DNA of 27,650 nucleotides from assembly GCA_964495095.1 (NCBI GenBank), contig CAZBUH010000013.1, forward strand, positions 1 through 27,650. Direction: 5' to 3'. A program made the position numbers and the translations under genes. This document shows positions 24,501 through 27,650 of the stretch, piece after piece (positions within the stretch are counted from its first letter, which is position 1; each line of letters starts with the position of its first letter). The notes below the pieces were generated by a model that saw nothing but the letters and a program-made list of their open reading frames with translations, searched no databases and was not told the origin of the DNA. This stretch comes from CAZBUH01 sp964495095 (GTDB taxonomy: Bacteria; Bacillota; Clostridia; Oscillospirales; Oscillospiraceae).

Positions 24501-25980
24501 TTTCGGTGTGCTGACCGACTACCTTGACTGGCACACTGAGATGATGAACACTCCGGACCCGCCGGAGACGGAGCCGGAAAGCCCGGAGCTGCCGCCTGAG
24601 GAAAAGCGCGGCCTGCTCTGGCATATAAAGAGGTTTTTCGGCAAAATAAAGGGCTTCTTCAAGCGGGATAAAAATAAGCCCGACAAGCCCAAAAAAGAGC
24701 GTAAAAAGAAGAAAAAATCCAAAAATGCCGAAGCGGAGGCCATGCCGGAAATTATGGAGGCCGCAGCCGGCGGGGAAAACCCCGCGCCGCCTGAAAGCGA
24801 AGCTTCAGAGGTTAAAACGTCTGAAAATGAGACTCCGGAGCCTCAGCCCGCGGTGGGCGAAAGCGCCGAAGGCGATGCTGCGGATGAAGCTGAGGCTGTG
24901 GATGAAACCGAAAATGAGATTCCGGAGACCGCCGCAGAAGAAGCGGCCCCGGAGACTGAAAATCCGGCGCCTGCCGCCGAAAACGGCCCGGAGCCGGAGG
25001 AAAGCACGGCGCCTGCATGCGCCGGCGTCTCCGCCGTGTCGGAGCCTGTGCCGGAGGCGTACGGAGATCCGGAAACGGCGGAGACGGAGACGGCCGATAA
25101 TTCTGACCCGGTCATGCCGGGCAGCGGCGAAGCCCCGGCGGAGGAAAATCGCGGAAACCGCTACAGCCGGAGCTGCTATCTGTGCTATGGAGACGGGAAG
25201 ATCGACGGGTGCGTCGCGGTGGAGGAAACCCTTGACATGCTCAATGAGATGGGCTTTGGGGCAAATGAGCTTCATGCGGCCAGAAAGGGCAGTGAAAGGG
25301 GCGCTGTAAGCGGCGTGCAGCATGTGGAGCAGATATGTGATTTCTGCGGGCTGCCGCTCAGCGGCGTGTCCTTCGACATGCTGGACGACGGGAGAGTGAG
25401 ATGCGTCGGCTGCTCGGCCTCGGCCATAAGCTCGATGGATGAGTTCCGCGCTCTTTACAAGCGGACGGTGCCCAGCATGGAGGGCCTTTATGACATAAGG
25501 CTCAACGTGCCCATCCATGTGAGGATGACTGACGCCAGGACCATAGCAAAGCACACCAAGGCCGTGTTTAAGCCCACCTCGGGCTTTGACAGCCGGGTGG
25601 TCGGCTTTGCCCGCAGGGATAAGGACGGCTATTCGCTGTATATCGAAAACGGTGCGCCGAGGCTCCGGGCTATGAGCACCATAGTCCACGAGCTTACCCA
25701 TATATGGCAGTACACCAATTGGGATGACGGGGCGATAAAAAAGGCGTATGGCAAGCGGGAAAACCGGGATATGGTCTACGAGGGCATGGCGATGTGGGCC
25801 GAGATACAGTTTATGTATCTTATAGGAGAGAGCCAGTTTGCAAAGCGTATGGAGGAAAATACGCTTCAGCGCGGCGACGTTTACGGCGAGGGCTTCAAGT
25901 ATTACTGCGCGAAATACCCGCTGCTGAAAACCTCGGCGCTGCCCGCAAGGACGCCGTTTCATTCGGAGCTGCCGCTGTAA
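21499..25980 (+). CDS. Five-helix membrane protein with dead helicase-like core and DA1-like zinc peptidase
   Basis: This is a 1493-residue protein. Transmembrane helices are predicted at about 7-26, 39-58, 117-143, 191-208 and 217-236; basic flanks put the large remainder in the cytosol. Residues about 330-960 resemble a superfamily 2 helicase core with lost catalysis. YKDMT (346-350) precedes GYLLLP where GSGKT would be, CLVIAGRK follows, FVLILEPS (438-445) stands in the DEAD/DEAH position, and SAT (497-499) is retained. The 870-1000 part (DGKYYEV, RYTICLLLMEIF) loosely resembles the tail of DUF1998-type helicases. Residues 1015-1211 are a disordered Glu/Ala/Pro linker preceded and interrupted by a lysine-rich patch. 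The C-terminus has CxxC pairs (1226/1229, 1280/1283, 1302/1305) and a gluzincin-like peptidase site, H1397-E1398-L-T-H1401 with E1428. The LIM-like knuckle plus HExxH order recalls DA1. Membrane and peptidase calls are strong; the helicase call is inference. Confidence 0.75.
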   Translation: MSTVLSLIKFLAACIPFALLLLLVSKCNLKRVNRGRQFMMPIAAAVYCIALALVAYFINRKLSVTIENIQMGLMDFLTDSGLEQRAEVLLEKLSFNKDTGSYLLGKLAVPENIMQTAVNLLLKYLLFFLNTASVLAFLAIKGICLPIANKLWKNKSLMESTCGLFYEYDEENQVWLLQERMRDMKKLLRAFYIASAVIAVALMVCSQQFYDWSPMQSVLFPSFAVLILGECVFFLSGYTKSEYEEDILGDDSISRRMTNLARLRRPLKELFGDRLLLEGTELESAGRGGVTDLLENMAVSDDPADRIAAEYFSILQSEGAELQVDSIISAGSLLKGKSVLFCDPFYKDMTGYLLLPMTNVLMNRRKCLVIAGRKSTEPQIKSWLEDAVRTYLKMNGLWRVAPVSDTAGEYEIGILSFSQLYDLDMLCQRREFFHEVGFVLILEPSLILATGQVGLSLVVNYCDEDGVKPNYCICDRNCDGLVDTMSHMIKRSITIVSATEMPTCLHSEMCWQSDGEYLHRRILPDISRYLGVGTELAAVMVREQAPRVVWRSENKFPVVDMKWFAGQYYGPICQYANLPVNQASVYNSISFEPDLWGAEKENTGCLIVEDEFCNLLEMVQLFLTRTREQAFINVISEDYLLRGYMQDNYRIFSADKKAVPSIVPDYARTERNAAFRLMMLLIMNESIPQELAEKELRLVGVKSDDVCGALNDLIRKYTMETRPVVLPVMRDSMTGLELESGTESHLHIREQDKPSFLENIGHSFRTAYYITEDDRENSSFMDAKLFGHIYQAILPGQFFTYDGKYYEVCSVTPEKGVLVRRAADHIVNRRYYRQKRSYHIESMYEDTGRTRVVNGLEISMCQCDINVETGGYLELSASGDLKTAREVLIGDTSGERFDQTRAYRYKNVLKVRLPGASEEVRYTICLLLMEIFRTVYAEDWHYLAAVTPQTEKTRDALRGVLYTVDMLFNSEAAGEDCIYIIEDSDVDMGLLDSVDRNLKRLFGVLTDYLDWHTEMMNTPDPPETEPESPELPPEEKRGLLWHIKRFFGKIKGFFKRDKNKPDKPKKERKKKKKSKNAEAEAMPEIMEAAAGGENPAPPESEASEVKTSENETPEPQPAVGESAEGDAADEAEAVDETENEIPETAAEEAAPETENPAPAAENGPEPEESTAPACAGVSAVSEPVPEAYGDPETAETETADNSDPVMPGSGEAPAEENRGNRYSRSCYLCYGDGKIDGCVAVEETLDMLNEMGFGANELHAARKGSERGAVSGVQHVEQICDFCGLPLSGVSFDMLDDGRVRCVGCSASAISSMDEFRALYKRTVPSMEGLYDIRLNVPIHVRMTDARTIAKHTKAVFKPTSGFDSRVVGFARRDKDGYSLYIENGAPRLRAMSTIVHELTHIWQYTNWDDGAIKKAYGKRENRDMVYEGMAMWAEIQFMYLIGESQFAKRMEENTLQRGDVYGEGFKYYCAKYPLLKTSALPARTPFHSELPL

Positions 25981-26004
25981 CATGAAAAAAAGGGGGAGTG
26001 TAAA

Positions 26005-27576
26005 GTGAAAAACCGATTAAGGGCCCTGTTCCTTATGCTGGCGCTTACGGCGCTGCTGGCGGTTTCCGCCGCCGCTGCCGGAGACCCGGTGGAGCAGATG
26101 GCGGAGGAGATGGAACGGTTTGAAAGCTGCATAACCGTCCCAGTGCGCGATTACGACGCCCTTATGGAGCAGACCTTCACACGGTACCCCCAATTATACT
26201 TTTACTTTGACGGCGCGAGCTACCGCTCCGTGGCGGAGGGGCTTGAGATATACATAAGCTACTGCAATACGGATAAGAGCCTTGAGGACGTTTATGTGGT
26301 GCACTCCAAAGAGCAGCTTATGGCCGCCATGGGGCTGGCAATGAGCCGCCTCAGCCCCGGTGTGGATATCGTCTCAGCGCCGGACTACGAAATGCAGGAC
26401 AGCGATTTGCAGGAAGTGTGGGACAGCCTGAGCGAAGATTATTATATGATCTACATGGGATATCACAGCTACACAAGCAATTGGAACAGATATTCGGTGG
26501 GCGATGCGTCTGTAGGCCGGTACGCTGTGAATCTCGGCTTCTGGGACGGCATTGCGGCGGAGGATGTGCGCCGGTGGCGGGATGTTACGGAGGAAACGGT
26601 GACTGGGCTTGCCTCCACGCTGTTTGCTCAGGATATGCCGGACTACATGAAGGAGCTGCTTATACACGACTATCTGGTGGATAACAACTACTATGACAGC
26701 CTGCATATTGACGATGCGGTAAACCATGTGGCCTACAGCGCCTTGGCGGAGGGAAAGACAGTGTGCCAGGGCTATGCGGCGGCGGCAAACCTGCTTTTCA
26801 GGGCAGCGGGCGTGCCCTCGCTGTATGTGATGGGCGACGCCGGGGGCAGCCATAGCTGGAACTGCGTCCAGATAGGCGGCCAGTGGTACATGCTGGATAT
26901 AACCTGGGATGACCCAACAGATGAAAACGGCGGGGATCCGGGAATAAAAAGCTACAATTATTTTAATGTGACTTCCGCCCAGCTCAGCCGGGACCACACC
27001 TGGGAGGCCGGGGATTACCCGGACTGCACAGCCGTCGATATGAGCTATGACGCCGTTGCCGCCGCCGTGACGGCTGACGGAGGCGTGTATTCCGATTTCA
27101 GCACTGAGCTTGTGGAGACGCAGGCAGAGGACGAGGCGGCCTTTATGGCGATATTGGGCTTAAGCGCCGGGCCGGAGCAGGACAGCCAGCCTGCGGCGGT
27201 AACGGAGCCTGAAGATGTGCCGGGAGACGAGGAGAGCCCGGAGGAGCCGGAAATCGAGAGTCCCGGAAACGATTTGGAGCCGGAGGCCTCCGATGTGCCG
27301 GGGGAGGAGGAGACGGACGGGCTTTTGGAGAAGCTTAAGCCCGTGGCGCTGCCCTCCGCTGTGGAAAATATCCTGACGGAGCAGGAAAGCTCCGGGGGCG
27401 TAAGCGTCCTGTCGGTGCTGATATTCCTTATTATAGGGGCGGCTGCAATATGGCTGCTGCTCTACGGGACGATGTCCAGGCGAGTGTATTCCGCCAGAGC
27501 GGAGCGGCGCCGGTACAGGGACAGGGCCGCGGCGATGTCCGCGGCAAAGCGACGCAGCTTGGCGGGAAGAAGATAA
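26005..27576 (+). CDS. Membrane-anchored transglutaminase-like protein
   Basis: This is a 523-residue protein starting at GTG 26005, with AGGGGGAG nearby and only 24 bases after the previous gene. Residues 1-25 are a signal peptide (RLRALFLMLALTALL, cut near AAA). A transglutaminase-like papain-fold domain covers about 215-320, with the expected triad: C254 in KTVCQGYAAA, H283 in GGSHSWNCV and D298 in YMLDITWDDP. Residues 375-450 form a Glu/Pro-rich linker, one helix spans about 466-489, and a short Arg-rich tail ends in the cytosol. The enzyme domain is therefore outside the cell, tethered at the C-terminus. Family members act as cysteine proteases, amidases or cross-linkers; the substrate here is unknown, with cell-wall peptides or the surface proteins of this operon as candidates. 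The motif call is strong. Confidence 0.87.
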   Translation: MKNRLRALFLMLALTALLAVSAAAAGDPVEQMAEEMERFESCITVPVRDYDALMEQTFTRYPQLYFYFDGASYRSVAEGLEIYISYCNTDKSLEDVYVVHSKEQLMAAMGLAMSRLSPGVDIVSAPDYEMQDSDLQEVWDSLSEDYYMIYMGYHSYTSNWNRYSVGDASVGRYAVNLGFWDGIAAEDVRRWRDVTEETVTGLASTLFAQDMPDYMKELLIHDYLVDNNYYDSLHIDDAVNHVAYSALAEGKTVCQGYAAAANLLFRAAGVPSLYVMGDAGGSHSWNCVQIGGQWYMLDITWDDPTDENGGDPGIKSYNYFNVTSAQLSRDHTWEAGDYPDCTAVDMSYDAVAAAVTADGGVYSDFSTELVETQAEDEAAFMAILGLSAGPEQDSQPAAVTEPEDVPGDEESPEEPEIESPGNDLEPEASDVPGEEETDGLLEKLKPVALPSAVENILTEQESSGGVSVLSVLIFLIIGAAAIWLLLYGTMSRRVYSARAERRRYRDRAAAMSAAKRRSLAGRR

Positions 27577-27605
27577 AAAAGGGGTGGCTTGGGCCATCCC
27601 TTTTT
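27576..27605 (+). terminator. Operon-closing intrinsic terminator
   Basis: AAAAAGGGGTGGC (27576-27588) pairs with GCCATCCCTTTTT (27593-27605) with one G-T wobble around a TTGG loop, and a T-rich CTCTC run follows. It overlaps the last base of the transglutaminase stop codon. Positions 27606-27650 show nothing that I can call. Confidence 0.9.
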
Positions 27606-27650
27606 CTCTCTTAGTGATTTTGCAAAACAACTCGCTGTCCATAACCGCCA

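Noticed and set aside
24805..25983. 392-codon open frame on the minus strand
   Set aside because: It is antisense to the peptidase-encoding end of the 1493-residue gene, arises from GC-rich codon composition, has Arg/His-rich low-complexity sequence and no ribosome site. The plus-strand frame has clear catalytic motifs.
27160..27642. 160-codon minus-strand frame at the window end
   Set aside because: It runs across the operon terminator and is antisense to the transglutaminase tail; no ribosome site or motif was seen.

Overview
The window is a GC-rich, densely coded stretch, and every supported gene lies on the + strand. S-layer homology (SLH) triplets, a type I dockerin, cohesin-like modules, strong GGAGG-type ribosome binding sites, GTG and TTG starts and a SigA-type promoter all point to an anaerobic Gram-positive member of the Clostridia, perhaps an Oscillospirales-type gut bacterium. 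This placement is inference. No rRNA, tRNA, CRISPR, insertion sequence or phage gene was seen.

Region 1 (1-10940) encodes large exported surface proteins. The first is the 3' part of a protein with a cohesin-like module and three C-terminal SLH domains. The second is a 1441-residue secreted protein with RCC1-like propeller repeats, a cohesin-like module, a carboxypeptidase-regulatory-like beta domain and a C-terminal dockerin. The third is a 1487-residue right-handed beta-helix protein with three SLH domains. The first two look like a matched anchor and docked partner on the cell wall.

Region 2 (10988-13218) holds a terminator-like hairpin and a 698-residue ion channel of the CASTOR/POLLUX type, with a pore region followed by two RCK-like (Rossmann) domains.

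Region 3 (13245-27605) is the most unusual part. A near-consensus promoter is followed by a leader that ends in a strong intrinsic terminator just before the first gene, then five closely spaced or overlapping genes closed by a second strong terminator. The genes encode: a membrane-anchored extracytoplasmic von Willebrand A (vWA) protein with a cytosolic tail; a 1193-residue tubulin/FtsZ-superfamily GTPase; a cytosolic protein anchored by a two-helix hairpin; a 1493-residue five-helix membrane protein; and a membrane-anchored transglutaminase-like protein. The 1493-residue protein appears to carry a catalytically degenerate superfamily 2 helicase-like core and a C-terminal DA1-like zinc peptidase. 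vWA-linked FtsZ-like systems have been proposed from comparative genomics as membrane-remodelling machines (Makarova and Koonin 2010). The partner set seen here (dead-helicase/DA1-like fusion, transglutaminase, membrane-hairpin protein) looks like a distinct and possibly undescribed variant.

A working model, inferred only: the cytosolic tubulin-like polymer is tethered to the membrane by the hairpin protein and the five-helix protein. The vWA protein senses or binds something outside, and the two peptidase-fold domains act on envelope or cytosolic targets on opposite sides of the membrane.
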